Of a stretch of DNA of 64,000 nucleotides, positions 1-9,202 are shown in pieces; the stretch's first letter is position 1; each line of letters starts with the position of its first letter. Source of the stretch: Nonomuraea rhodomycinica (GTDB lineage Bacteria > Actinomycetota > Actinomycetes > Streptosporangiales > Streptosporangiaceae); assembly GCF_013363995.1 (NCBI RefSeq), contig NZ_JABWGO010000009.1, positions 186,001 through 250,000 on the forward strand, written 5' to 3'. Both the position numbers and the translations under genes were made by a program. The notes beneath the pieces were generated by a model. That model saw only the letters and a program-made list of their open reading frames with translations. It searched no databases and was not told where the DNA came from.

Positions 1-520
1 CCGGGGCGTCGTCCCTGTCCTTGTCCTTGTCCTTGTCCAGCCACTGGAAGACGTGGTCGGCCGAGCGGTCCACCAGGACCAGCTCGACGCCGGGCGTCTC
101 CAGCGCGTACGCGATCACCTGGTACTCGGCCGACGCCTCGGTGATGGGCGCGACCACGCTGAGCGGCCCGGAGCCGGCGGGGAAGCCGTCGAGCTCCGTC
201 GCGAACGCCTGCAACGCCACCGGCAGGCGGCAGTTGCGCAGCTCGTCCAGCAGCGGGCGCAGGTCCTCGCACAGCTCCAGGTAGACGACCTCGGGCCGCT
301 TCTCCCGCAGCCGGCGCGCCATGGCCAGGGCCGAGGCCGGCGAGTGGTGACACACCGGGAAGATCTCAAGCTGCTCGCGCAGCGCCCGGTCGACGTCGTC
401 CACCAGGCCCGCGAGGATCTCCGACAGGGAGGCCGGGGCGCCGGCGAAGGCCGCGGCGGCCTCCAGCAACTGCTCGCGCAGGGCTGCGAACGGGCCCTCG
501 ACGGCCCCGGGCGCGCTCAT
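1..520 (-). CDS. DUF5682 family protein, C-terminus beyond the window edge
   Basis: About 173 N-terminal residues are visible and the frame stays open to the left edge, so the gene is partial. The protein has a CHHSP motif near residues 57-61, the recognisable start of the DUF5682 family, whose members travel with MoxR ATPases and vWA proteins. Its ATG overlaps the stop of the MoxR gene (ATGA), so the two are probably translationally coupled. A short DKDKDKD run lies near the left edge. The biochemical role of the family is not established; the placement in this cassette is what supports the call. Confidence 0.75.
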   Translation of the reverse strand, partial: MSAPGAVEGPFAALREQLLEAAAAFAGAPASLSEILAGLVDDVDRALREQLEIFPVCHHSPASALAMARRLREKRPEVVYLELCEDLRPLLDELRNCRLPVALQAFATELDGFPAGSGPLSVVAPITEASAEYQVIAYALETPGVELVLVDRSADHVFQWLDKDKDKDRDDAP

Positions 521-1632
521 GACAGGGTGGCGATCGCCTGGCGGCCGCCTTCGAGGAAGTCCGGCCACTGCCCGCCTTCCTTCTTGCTGCGGGGCTCGAC
601 GACGCCGTGCCAGTACTTGTTGAGGATGGCCAGGTCCTCCGGGCTGCGCCGGGCCAGCGAGCCGACCAGCGAGCCGGCGAGGGTCTGCGCGCGCAGCGTC
701 CGGTCGCCGAAGAAGTGGCTGTGCAGGATCGCGTCCTCCAGCACGCCGATCTGCTCGGCCGTGGACAGCGACGACTCCAGCCGCTCGTCGTCGCTGGAGG
801 CCGACTCGGAGGCGGCCCGCAGGTCGGCGAAGCTCTGCAGCAGGATGTCGAGCAGCGTGGGCGGCACGTCCAGCTCGATGCGGTGGCGGCGCAGCAGCTC
901 GGTGGTGCGGAAGCGGACGATCTCCGCCTCGCTGCGCTTGTTCGTCACGACGGGGATGCGCACGAAGTTGAAGCGCCGCTTCAGGGCGGAGGACAGGTCG
1001 TTGACGCCCCGGTCGCGGCTGTTGGCGGTGGCGATGATGGAGAAGCCGGGCTTGGCGAAGACCACGTTGTCGTCGTCGAGCTCGGGGATCGACACGTACT
1101 TCTCGGACAGGATCGAGATGAGCGCGTCCTGGACGTCGCTGGTGGAGCGGGTCAGCTCCTCGAAACGGCCGATCACCCCCTGCTCCATCGCGGTCATGAT
1201 CGGCGAGGGGATCATCGACTCGCGGGACTGCCCCTTGGCGATCACCATGGAGATGTTCCACGAGTACTTGATGTGGTCCTCGGTGGTGCCGGCCGTGCCC
1301 TGGACGACCAGCGTCGAGTTACGGGAGATCGCGGCGGCCAGCAGCTCGGCCAGCCAGCTCTTGCCGGTGCCCGGGTCGCCGATCAGCAGCAGGCCCCGGT
1401 CGGAGGCGAGCGTCACGATGGCCCGCTCGACGAGGCTCCGGTCGCCGAACCACTTCTGCTTGATCTCGCGGTCGAGCCCGTCGGAACGCTCGGACCCGAG
1501 CACGAACAGCCGCACCATGCGGGGGCTCAGCCGCCACGAGAACGGCCTGGGCCCGTCGTCCACGGACTCCAGCCAGTCCAGCTCGTCGGCGTACTTCGCC
1601 TCGGCGGGTGCACGCAGCATCTCGTCGGACAT
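517..1632 (-). CDS. MoxR-type AAA+ ATPase
   Basis: A 371-residue cytoplasmic ATPase. The Walker A motif is GDPGTGKS, and the following EELTRSTSDVQDALIS segment and the ATANSRDRGVNDLS sensor-type segment are typical of MoxR/ATPase_5 proteins. MoxR ATPases usually act as chaperones on metal- or vWA-containing partners, and a vWA gene ends 12 bp upstream of this start. The product is therefore likely to work with that vWA protein. The stop overlaps the next gene (DUF5682). The natural substrate cannot be inferred from the sequence. Confidence 0.88.
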   Translation of the reverse strand: MSDEMLRAPAEAKYADELDWLESVDDGPRPFSWRLSPRMVRLFVLGSERSDGLDREIKQKWFGDRSLVERAIVTLASDRGLLLIGDPGTGKSWLAELLAAAISRNSTLVVQGTAGTTEDHIKYSWNISMVIAKGQSRESMIPSPIMTAMEQGVIGRFEELTRSTSDVQDALISILSEKYVSIPELDDDNVVFAKPGFSIIATANSRDRGVNDLSSALKRRFNFVRIPVVTNKRSEAEIVRFRTTELLRRHRIELDVPPTLLDILLQSFADLRAASESASSDDERLESSLSTAEQIGVLEDAILHSHFFGDRTLRAQTLAGSLVGSLARRSPEDLAILNKYWHGVVEPRSKKEGGQWPDFLEGGRQAIATLS

Positions 1633-1644
1633 TCGGGGGTTCTC

Positions 1645-3081
1645 CTAGGTGAGGAAGTTCTTGAGCTCGGACACGAGTTTGCCGATGTGGCCCGACAGCA
1701 CGGGGGTGCCCAGATCCTTGAGCTTCTGGCGGAACCACTGGTCCACGCTCTGCTGGCCGGAGCTGTTGACCGAACCGACCGGGATGAACTTCACCCCGGA
1801 CTTGTGCAGCGCCTCGAAGTCGACCATGAGTGACCGGTCGTCGTAGAAGTCGGAGATCCACACCAGCACGGTGTTGCGTGGTTCGGCGATCTTCGGCCGG
1901 GCCATGGCCATCGCGACCGGGCCGTGCGTGCCGCCCCCGAGGGTCGTGCGCAGCAGCACCTCGAACGGGTCGCTCACCCACGGCGTCAGGTCGAGAGCGC
2001 GGGTGTCGTACGCGATCAGGTGGACGTCCACCTTGGGCGGCCCCGCGAAGATCGACGCCAGGATGGTGCAGTTGACCATGGCGTCCACCATCGAACCCGA
2101 CTGGTCGACCACCACGATGAGCCGCTGCGGCGTGGTCTTGCGGGCGGTGTGCCGGTAGAAGAGGCGGTCGACGTACAGCCGCTCGTCCTCGGGGCTCCAG
2201 TTGGTGAGGTTCTTCCAGATCGTCCGGTCGAGGTCGAGGTTGCGGAAGACCCGCTTGGGCGGCACCGACCGGTCGATCTTGCCGACGCTGGTCTTCTCGA
2301 CCTGGGTGCGCAGCACCTGGGCGACCTCGTCGACGAACCGGCGGATCAGCGCCTTGGCGTTGGCCAGCGCGATGCCCGACAGGTTGGCCTTGTCGCGCAG
2401 GAGCTGCTCGATGAGCGACATGCTCGGGGTGAGCTGCCGGGCGAGCGAGGAGTCGGCCAGCACCTCGCGCAGGCGCATCCGGTTGACCAGGTCGCCTTCG
2501 AGGCCGGCCAGGACGCCGCCCAGCTCGTGTTCGCCGCGGCCCCGCACGCCGCCGGGCTCGTGGCCGAGGGCGCGCTCGAACCAGCCGGCGTCCTGCTGCC
2601 AGCAGGCGAGGTCGCTCGCGGAGACGGGGCCCGAGCCGGTGGCGAACACGTTGAGCAGCAGCTTCGACACGAGCGCGGCCCGGCGCACCTCGTCGGCGCC
2701 GATCTCCTCCGACTCGGGCAGGCTCTCGGGCGCCATCAGGCCGTCGAACTCGGCGGCCAGGTCGGGGAAGCGCTGGACGACGTTGTCGATGGAGACGGAC
2801 GGGTCGAGCAGGGCGGCGGGCAGGCCGAGGTCGCCGACGACGGCCATGCTGCCGTTCTCCAGGGTGGGCTGCTCGTCGGCCTCGAAGAGGCGCGACAGCA
2901 GCCGCCAGTAGAGGAGCTGCCGCCGGTTGGCGTCGGCGGAGCCGGCGGGAGGCTCGGCGGCGGGCCGGGCGGCAGGCGCCGCGGGGGACTCCGCGGGGGA
3001 CTCCGCGGCGGGCTGGGCAGGGGAGTCCACGGGGGGCTCGGTGGAGGAGTCCACGGGGGGCTCGGTGGGGGCTTCGCTCAT
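1645..3081 (-). CDS. vWA-domain protein, MoxR partner
   Basis: A 478-residue protein. The C-terminal half carries a von Willebrand A domain with the MIDAS motif DQSGS, so metal-dependent ligand binding is expected. The N-terminal 45 residues are a Pro/Ala/Glu/Ser-rich repeat (PPVDS, PAES and PAAE units) and look disordered. I chose the ATG at 3081 because it overlaps the upstream stop in an ATGA arrangement and immediately precedes the repeat. An open frame continues upstream, but only as a shadow of the preceding gene. No signal peptide or membrane segment is seen, so the protein is cytoplasmic. Confidence 0.85.
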   Translation of the reverse strand: MSEAPTEPPVDSSTEPPVDSPAQPAAESPAESPAAPAARPAAEPPAGSADANRRQLLYWRLLSRLFEADEQPTLENGSMAVVGDLGLPAALLDPSVSIDNVVQRFPDLAAEFDGLMAPESLPESEEIGADEVRRAALVSKLLLNVFATGSGPVSASDLACWQQDAGWFERALGHEPGGVRGRGEHELGGVLAGLEGDLVNRMRLREVLADSSLARQLTPSMSLIEQLLRDKANLSGIALANAKALIRRFVDEVAQVLRTQVEKTSVGKIDRSVPPKRVFRNLDLDRTIWKNLTNWSPEDERLYVDRLFYRHTARKTTPQRLIVVVDQSGSMVDAMVNCTILASIFAGPPKVDVHLIAYDTRALDLTPWVSDPFEVLLRTTLGGGTHGPVAMAMARPKIAEPRNTVLVWISDFYDDRSLMVDFEALHKSGVKFIPVGSVNSSGQQSVDQWFRQKLKDLGTPVLSGHIGKLVSELKNFLT

Positions 3082-4571
3082 CGCCGCAGCAGCCGTCCCG
3101 CCCGCTCCTGGAGCACCGCCACGACGTCGCCGGCCTTCGCCTCGGCCTTGACCGCCTTGGGGTCGGTGGGGCCGAGCGCCCAGTCGCCGTTGCCGGCCTC
3201 GACCGGCTTGCGCTTGACGGTCGCCTGCACCGCCAGCGGCTGGAGGGCCCACCGGCCGCCGTCCCACCGGACCAGGCCCACGCAGGCGCTGGAGGCCGCC
3301 ACGAGCTGGGGCGTCAGCGGGCCGCACGAGGGCAGCCGGTCCATGTCGAGGGCGAGCGTGCGGCCGTCGAGGGTGAGCGTGCCGTCGCCGCCGACCGTGT
3401 AGCCCTCCACCAGGACCGGCTCGGCGATCCGTACGGGATGCCGGTCGAGGGGCGGCGTCGGCGCGGCGAGCGCGCCGGCGAGCTGGACGCGGGCCACGGC
3501 GAACGGGTCGGCCGGCTCGCCCGCGCGGGCCCGGTCGTCGTGCCAGACCAGGTCGCCGCCAGGCAGCAGCGGCATGCCGGTCAGGTCGAGGGCGCGGTGC
3601 TCGGCCAGCGCGGACAGCAGCACCGGGTGGCCCGCCAGCAGCCGCCACACGGAGGGGCCGGTGATGGTGTCCACCTTCATTGCGCCGACGCTCGCGCGCA
3701 CCAGCCGTTTCGGCTCACCGCCCGCGGGCTCCAGCACACCGTGGACCTGGACCTGTACGGCGGTGCCGTGCTCGTGGACGTCCACGCCGAGGACCAGCAG
3801 CCGCCCGGACACGGGAACCGCCCCGTGCCCCCCGGCCAGGCCGCCCGGCTGGGCCAGCAGCACGGCCCGCGTCCACAGGTCGCCCCAGCGGCGGGCGGGC
3901 AGGCTCGCCATCAGGCCGATCGGGCTGGAGGCGGCCAGCTCGGCGGCCAGCCCGTCGAGCAGCACCGCGAGCCGGCGCGCGCCCGGCTCGGCGAGCAGCG
4001 CCTCGATCGTCTGGCTGGACGCGGAGACGAGGTCGTGGTCGACGCCGCGCCAGCCGGTGATGGCCACCTCGTTCAGCCAGGACCGGGAGGCGGCGAGCAG
4101 GTTTGCGGGCACGTGCGCCGGCTCGCCGCCGGATGCGCCCGGCTCGCTCTCGGCCGTACCCGGCCCGCCCGGCTCGCTCTCGGCCGTACCCGGCACGCCG
4201 GGCTCGTCGTCCGTCCCGGCGGGAGGGGCGGCGGGCCAGGGCGCGCGGTCGCGGCCGAGCGCGGCGTCGAGCCGGTCGAGCAGGCCGTCGTGGACGGCGC
4301 CGAGCAGCGCGGCGCGGGCCCCGGCGAGCGCCGCCAGGTGCTCCTCTCCGACCGACCCCGCGGCGATCTTGGCCGCGGCCTCGGCCGCCCGGTCGCCCAG
4401 CGGGGTGCCGGCCATGGCACCGGCCAGCGCCGTCAGCGCCCCGGCCCGCTCCTCACCCAGCCGGGCGAACCCGTTGGCCAGCGCCTCGTCGAACCCCGCC
4501 ACCAGCTCCAGGGCCTGCCCGGCCCCCGTGACGTCGCCGTCGAGCAGCGCGGCGATCTGCACTCCCAGCAT
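3078..4571 (-). CDS. Uncharacterised protein of the SWIM-MoxR-vWA cassette
   Basis: A 497-residue protein with no family I can name with confidence. The N-terminal third is Ala/Leu-rich and helical. A Gly/Pro/Glu linker follows, with a duplicated 10-residue unit (GTAESEPGGP-like, from a 30-bp DNA repeat near 4139-4200). The C-terminal part is a beta-rich region containing LVWHDDR and VEGYTVGGDGTLTLDGR. No signal peptide or membrane segment is seen. It lies between SWIM and vWA genes with one- and four-base overlaps, so it is almost certainly part of the same complex or pathway. The position resembles that of DUF5691 proteins in related cassettes, but I cannot confirm that family. Confidence 0.7.
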   Translation of the reverse strand: MLGVQIAALLDGDVTGAGQALELVAGFDEALANGFARLGEERAGALTALAGAMAGTPLGDRAAEAAAKIAAGSVGEEHLAALAGARAALLGAVHDGLLDRLDAALGRDRAPWPAAPPAGTDDEPGVPGTAESEPGGPGTAESEPGASGGEPAHVPANLLAASRSWLNEVAITGWRGVDHDLVSASSQTIEALLAEPGARRLAVLLDGLAAELAASSPIGLMASLPARRWGDLWTRAVLLAQPGGLAGGHGAVPVSGRLLVLGVDVHEHGTAVQVQVHGVLEPAGGEPKRLVRASVGAMKVDTITGPSVWRLLAGHPVLLSALAEHRALDLTGMPLLPGGDLVWHDDRARAGEPADPFAVARVQLAGALAAPTPPLDRHPVRIAEPVLVEGYTVGGDGTLTLDGRTLALDMDRLPSCGPLTPQLVAASSACVGLVRWDGGRWALQPLAVQATVKRKPVEAGNGDWALGPTDPKAVKAEAKAGDVVAVLQERAGRLLRR

Positions 4572-5119
4572 CAGGCACCCGCTCCCGTCGCCGGGAACCA
4601 GTGCAGCTCGGCCACGGCCTGACCCGTGCCCGGCAGCTCCAGGTAGGCCAGGTGACGCAGGAACCGGCTGAACACCATGGACGCCTGCGTCCGCTCCTCC
4701 TCGCCGTCCAGCGCGTCGAACAGGTCACCGTCCTCGCCGACCTCGACGCGCAGGTAGCCGGCCACCCGGTCGAGGCCGTACTGGATGACGGCCTCCGCGA
4801 CGAGCGCCCGCAGGTGCTTGCACGGCACGCCGTACAGGCCGCCGCAGACGCGGTTGTTGTTGGTGCTGCAACTGAAGGCGTGGGTGCCGGCGGCGATGGA
4901 CGAGACGTACACCCGCTCGATGTCGGAGCCGCTCGACACGACGCCCTGCAGGCGCCCGTCGGCCAGCTCGACGAACGGCACCTTGGCCAGCTTGCGCGGC
5001 CGGACAGGCGGCACCACCGGCACCACGCTGCGCCGCTCCCACGCGGTCATGTCCGCGCTCACGAACCCTCCGACCTCCCAGCCCGTACGGCTCGCGGACG
5101 CCTGATCGTGCTGCGGCAC
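4571..5119 (-). CDS. SWIM zinc-finger protein
   Basis: A 182-residue protein, first gene of the cassette. A SWIM-type metal site is visible as FSCSTNNNRVCGGLYGVPCKH, with the final CxH pair typical of the CxCxnCxH class. SWIM domains bind DNA or protein partners through zinc. An alternative ATG lies at about codon 25 (MTAWERR), so the exact N-terminus is uncertain. Only 88 bp separate it from the S9 peptidase stop upstream, so the cassette could have its own promoter there or be read through from the peptidase gene. Confidence 0.75.
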   Translation of the reverse strand: MPQHDQASASRTGWEVGGFVSADMTAWERRSVVPVVPPVRPRKLAKVPFVELADGRLQGVVSSGSDIERVYVSSIAAGTHAFSCSTNNNRVCGGLYGVPCKHLRALVAEAVIQYGLDRVAGYLRVEVGEDGDLFDALDGEEERTQASMVFSRFLRHLAYLELPGTGQAVAELHWFPATGAGA

Positions 5120-5207
5120 TACGCGAACGGCCGATTTGATGATCCGAGAATGTACCGGAACCCACCGACAGTCCGGGACCGAACAAGATCAGCCGATTCG
5201 GGCGTCC

Positions 5208-7463
5208 TCAGGAAGGCAGGGCCCGGCGCAGGAACCCGAGCTGGTGCAGCAGCAGGTTCTCGGCCACGGACTCCTCGGCGGGCAGGTGCGTCGTTCCCGG
5301 CAGCGGCAGCACCTCGTGCGGTTTCCCGGCCGCGAGCAGGGCCGCCGACATCCGCAGCGTGTGGGCGGGCGCCACGTTGTCGTCGGCCAGGCCGTGGATG
5401 AGCAGCAGCGGCCGGGCGAGCGACGCGGCCTCCAGGACGGGGGAGCAGCGGTCGTACGCCTCGGGGTGCTCGTCCGGGTGGCCGAGGTGGCGCTCGCGCC
5501 AGTGGGTGTCGTACAGCCGCTGGTCGGTGACGGGCGCGCCCGCGATGCCGGCGTGGAAGACGTCGGGCCGGCGCAGCACCGCGAGAGCGGCCAGGAACCC
5601 GCCGAACGACCAGCCCCGGATCGCCACCCGCGACAGGTCCAGCGCGGGCCGCCGGGCCGCCGCCTCGCGCAGCCCCTCCACCTGGTCGTCGAGCACCGGG
5701 CCGGCGAGGTCGAGGTGGATCTCCCGCTCCCAGGCCGGTCCGCGTCCCGGGGTGCCCCGGCCGTCGATCGCGAGCACCGCGAAGCCCTGCTCGGCGAACC
5801 ACTGCGACACGTACGTCCACCACGCCTGCTCGGCGGTCACCTTGCGCAGGGCGGGGCCGCCGTACGGGTCCATGAGGACGGGCAGCGGGGCGTCGCCGGG
5901 CCGGTGCCAGGACGGCAGGAACAGGGCCGCGCGCAGCTCGCGGGGGCCGAGCGTGAGCAGCTCCGCCCGGGGCTCCAGCACGGGGCGTTGCGCGTACGAG
6001 ACGATCTCCACCGGCGCGCTTCCGGACGACGGCGGTGCGGACGCGGCGTGGACGGTGACCCGGGTGCCGGGGCGGCCGAGGGCGCGGGAGAAGAGCACGG
6101 TGGTGCCGCCGCCGCGCACCGCGCTGTGGACACCCGGCTCGGCGGACAGCAGGCCGGCGCCGCTGTCCGGGCCGGCGGCCAGGGGATGCTCGCCGGTGTC
6201 CGGGCCGGTCAGCGGGCGGGCGCCGGTGTCCGGGCCGGTGAGGGGGCGGGCGCCGGTGTCCGGGTGGTACGACCAGACGTCGGTCCGCGTCGGCTCGTCC
6301 GTCGCCGCGAACAGCACGGTACGGCCGTCCACCGACAGCACGCCGAGGAGCTGGAGGCCGGGCGGGGTCACGGGCACGCCGTCGGCCAGCAACCGGCGCG
6401 TGCCCCCGATGTCGCCGCAGGTGAACAATGCCCCGGCCGAGTCCCGGACGGGCAGGCCGGGCAGGAGCTCCACCCAGGCGTCGTCGCGCTGCTCGGCCAG
6501 CACCCGCGTGGCCCCGGTGTCCGGGTCGAGGCCGAGCACCTGGACGTGCCGCTGGTCGCGGGCCTGCACGGACGCGTACGGCCCGGCGGCGTCCCAGCCC
6601 GCCTCGGTCAGGTACTCGAACCCCTTGGCGTCCCAGGCGACCGGGGTGAGGGCGGCCTCCCCCTCGGCGTCCGCGATCCACAGGCTGACCTCGGCGTTGG
6701 CCGTGCCGGCCGACGGGTAGGGGAAGCTGACGGCGGGCCGGGAGGGCTCGGCGGGGTCGGCCAGGTGCCAGCGCCGCACCGGCGCGGTGTCCACCCGGGC
6801 GACCAGCAGCCGGGTGCCGTCGGGCGACCACCAGTAGCCGCGGTGACGGCCCATGGACTCGCTCGCGACGTGCTCGGGGAGCCCGAAGGTGACCTCCGGC
6901 CCGTCCGGGACGGCCACCGCCCGGTCCCCGCCGCCCGCCACGGCGCCCCCGCCATCAAGAGCGTCCCCGGACTCCGGAGCCTCCCCGCGCTCCAGGGTGA
7001 CCACGCGGAGGGCGCCACCGCTCACGTACGCGACGCGGCGCCCCGCCGGGTCCGGGCGCGGGTCGAGGACCGGCTCGGCCGCGGCGACCGGCCGTACCTC
7101 ACCGTTGCTCACCCGGACCGTCCACAACCGGCCGGACAGCGCGAAGGCCACCAGCTCGACGGCCGCGTCGGCGGCGTACGCGACGATCCCGGACGACAGC
7201 TCGCCGGCGCGCTGCCGGCGGGTGAGCTCCTCGGGCGAGAGCCGCTCGTCCGCGCCCACGAGCAGCGCGCGGGGGTCGGCGAGGAGGCGTTCGCGGCCGG
7301 TGGCGACGTCGAGCGCCCACAGGCAGCTCACCGGATCGTCGCCGGCCCGGCTGCGCAGGAAGACCACGGTCGCGCCGTCGGGCGAGACGGTGACCTTGCC
7401 GGGCGCGCCGAGCGTGAACCGCCGGGTGCGGGCGAGCTGGCGGGGCAGGGAGGGGCCGGACAT
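5208..7463 (-). CDS. S9 family (DPP IV/prolyl oligopeptidase-like) peptidase
   Basis: A 751-residue serine peptidase with an N-terminal beta-propeller (LTxSPDG-type blades) and a C-terminal alpha/beta-hydrolase domain. The nucleophile is in GWSFGG (about residue 618), the acid in HGLADDN and the histidine in GTTHLP. The family cleaves short peptides, often after proline. No signal peptide is seen, so it is probably cytoplasmic. The ATG at 7463 has a good GAAGGAG ribosome site; longer in-frame starts are less likely. Near 6170-6265 three tandem 10-residue units (DTGARPLTGP) are inserted in the propeller. Confidence 0.88.
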   Translation of the reverse strand: MSGPSLPRQLARTRRFTLGAPGKVTVSPDGATVVFLRSRAGDDPVSCLWALDVATGRERLLADPRALLVGADERLSPEELTRRQRAGELSSGIVAYAADAAVELVAFALSGRLWTVRVSNGEVRPVAAAEPVLDPRPDPAGRRVAYVSGGALRVVTLERGEAPESGDALDGGGAVAGGGDRAVAVPDGPEVTFGLPEHVASESMGRHRGYWWSPDGTRLLVARVDTAPVRRWHLADPAEPSRPAVSFPYPSAGTANAEVSLWIADAEGEAALTPVAWDAKGFEYLTEAGWDAAGPYASVQARDQRHVQVLGLDPDTGATRVLAEQRDDAWVELLPGLPVRDSAGALFTCGDIGGTRRLLADGVPVTPPGLQLLGVLSVDGRTVLFAATDEPTRTDVWSYHPDTGARPLTGPDTGARPLTGPDTGEHPLAAGPDSGAGLLSAEPGVHSAVRGGGTTVLFSRALGRPGTRVTVHAASAPPSSGSAPVEIVSYAQRPVLEPRAELLTLGPRELRAALFLPSWHRPGDAPLPVLMDPYGGPALRKVTAEQAWWTYVSQWFAEQGFAVLAIDGRGTPGRGPAWEREIHLDLAGPVLDDQVEGLREAAARRPALDLSRVAIRGWSFGGFLAALAVLRRPDVFHAGIAGAPVTDQRLYDTHWRERHLGHPDEHPEAYDRCSPVLEAASLARPLLLIHGLADDNVAPAHTLRMSAALLAAGKPHEVLPLPGTTHLPAEESVAENLLLHQLGFLRRALPS

Positions 7464-7756
7464 GCTGCTCCTTCGGGTAGCGCGTGACGGCGGGGCGGGG
7501 CCCCGGCGCACGCGACGGACATCCGAAAAGCAGCGTGGCCGCCCCGATGGAACAGGAGCGGCCGTATCAGTCCGGGTGACTCTAGCAGAGGGGCCGCGAC
7601 CCGGGCCGCCCACGCCCGCGCGGGCCGGCCTCCGGACTCGGCGATCTTCTCGTGCGCGTCCAGGTCCTTCGGTTAAAGTGACGGAAGCGCTTATTGATCG
7701 CATCCGTGGCGGATGTGTTCATGAGGGACGTCATGACGATCCGGTGGGCGGTGTAG

Positions 7757-8053
7757 ATGGCGGGTCTCGACCTCCAGTACAAAGCGCTCGACGACGGTCA
7801 GACCGTCGCGGGTGAGCTGGTCAAGGACTACAGAGCGGCGGCGGGCGACTATCCGGCCACGGCCAGCTCCCTGATGTTCGGCAAGCTCGACGGCGCCTCG
7901 GCCCTCGCGGGCCTGCTCGACAGCGTCGAGAAGATCGCCAGCGAGGACCTTGAGTACGCCCACCGCCGGCTCTCCGGCGTCGAGTCGGGCCTCGAAGAAG
8001 TGGAGACCAACACCCGCAAGGCCACCAAGGCCGGCGACGTGGCGGCCGTCTGA
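7757..8053 (+). CDS. Small helical protein, probable T7SS/WXG100-like partner
   Basis: A 98-residue, largely helical protein without cysteines, signal peptide or membrane segment. Its stop overlaps the start of the WXG100-NlpC/P60 gene by one base. Paired small helical proteins encoded just upstream of WXG100 or LXG proteins commonly act as secretion partners for type VII secretion. No clear WxG motif is visible in this one, so the family assignment rests on size and context. The 293-bp spacer upstream (7464-7756) shows an AAGCGCTT palindrome near 7685 but no further gene. Confidence 0.6.
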   Translation: MAGLDLQYKALDDGQTVAGELVKDYRAAAGDYPATASSLMFGKLDGASALAGLLDSVEKIASEDLEYAHRRLSGVESGLEEVETNTRKATKAGDVAAV

Positions 8054-9162
8054 TGGGCGCCAGCGAGACCGTGGACGGGCTGCCCGGCGACGGATCCAAA
8101 CTGGCCGGCATTCTGGAGAAGCTCACCGGCGACCCCAGCGGCATCCGTGAGGTCGCCAAGCGCTGGCGCGGCACGGCGGGCAAGGTCAGCACCGGCACCG
8201 GCAAGCTCGGCACCGCCGTCAAGAACATCAACGCCGGCTGGCAGGGCGGCTCCGCCGAAGACTTCGTCACGTACATGCGTGACTACCAGGTCGCGGGCGA
8301 CGCCCTCCACGACATCCTCAGCGGTTGCGCGGGAAGCCTCGACACCGTGGCCGACGAGATAGAGAAGGCGCACTCGAAGGTCAACAGCCTCTGCGAGGGC
8401 GTGCTCGCCCAGGTCCGCTCGTTCAGGAAAGCGAACCCCGACGCGTCCCAGAAGGACTTCGACGCGGCCATCGCTCCAGTGGTCAGCCTCGCGCGCGGCG
8501 AGGCCGAGAAGCACCTCGCGGCCGCCGAGGGGGCCGTCAACGACGCTGAGAAGGCCATCAGGGCGAAGATCAAGGCCAAGCACGTGTCGTTCAAGGGCAT
8601 CAAGCAGGTGAGCGACGACCCGTTCGGCACGACCGGCTGGCAGCCGACCCCCGTGCCCAAGTTCGGGACCACCTCGCTGGCCGGCTACGACGGCGGCGGC
8701 GGGAACGGCGGCGCGGCGCCCGGCGGCTACTCCGGCGGGACCGGCGCCGTCGCCACGTCCTTCTCGGGCGGCGGCGGGACGCCCGTGCCGATCGTGGTGG
8801 GCAACGGCACCGGGGCCGACATCGTCAACGCCGCGCGGCAGCACCTCGGCAAGCCGTACATCTGGGGTGCCAACGGTCCGTCGGCGTTCGACTGCAGCGG
8901 CCTGGTCTACTACGCGATGAACCAGGCCGGCATCAAGGTCGGCGACGCGACCGCCGAGTCCTACCGGGTCAGCGGCCAGGCCGTCACGGGCCCGCCGCAG
9001 CCCGGCGACCTCGTGTTCTTCGGTCAGCCGGCCACGCACGTCGGCATCTACATCGGCGACGGTCAGATGATCCACGCCCCGAAGCCCGGCGACGTGGTCA
9101 AGCAGTCGTCGGTCGCCAGCAACGCGAGCATCGGCGTCGTCTCGTACCGCCGCTTCACCTGA
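8053..9162 (+). CDS. WXG100-like N-terminus fused to an NlpC/P60 endopeptidase
   Basis: A 369-residue protein. The first ~100 residues are helical with a WxG turn (NAGWQGGSAEDF). A second helical segment and a Gly-rich linker (about residues 215-255) follow. The last 115 residues are an NlpC/P60 domain with Cys in FDCSGL (about residue 281), His in ATHVGIY and His in MIHAPKPG. The enzyme should cleave peptidoglycan stem peptides. There is no Sec signal, which with the WXG head suggests export by a type VII system not encoded in the window. It could be a wall remodeller or an antibacterial effector; no immunity gene is obvious. Confidence 0.82.
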   Translation: MGASETVDGLPGDGSKLAGILEKLTGDPSGIREVAKRWRGTAGKVSTGTGKLGTAVKNINAGWQGGSAEDFVTYMRDYQVAGDALHDILSGCAGSLDTVADEIEKAHSKVNSLCEGVLAQVRSFRKANPDASQKDFDAAIAPVVSLARGEAEKHLAAAEGAVNDAEKAIRAKIKAKHVSFKGIKQVSDDPFGTTGWQPTPVPKFGTTSLAGYDGGGGNGGAAPGGYSGGTGAVATSFSGGGGTPVPIVVGNGTGADIVNAARQHLGKPYIWGANGPSAFDCSGLVYYAMNQAGIKVGDATAESYRVSGQAVTGPPQPGDLVFFGQPATHVGIYIGDGQMIHAPKPGDVVKQSSVASNASIGVVSYRRFT

Positions 9163-9202
9163 CGCCCGGCATACCCCTGCCCACCTGGGTAGGGGCCCGG
9201 CC

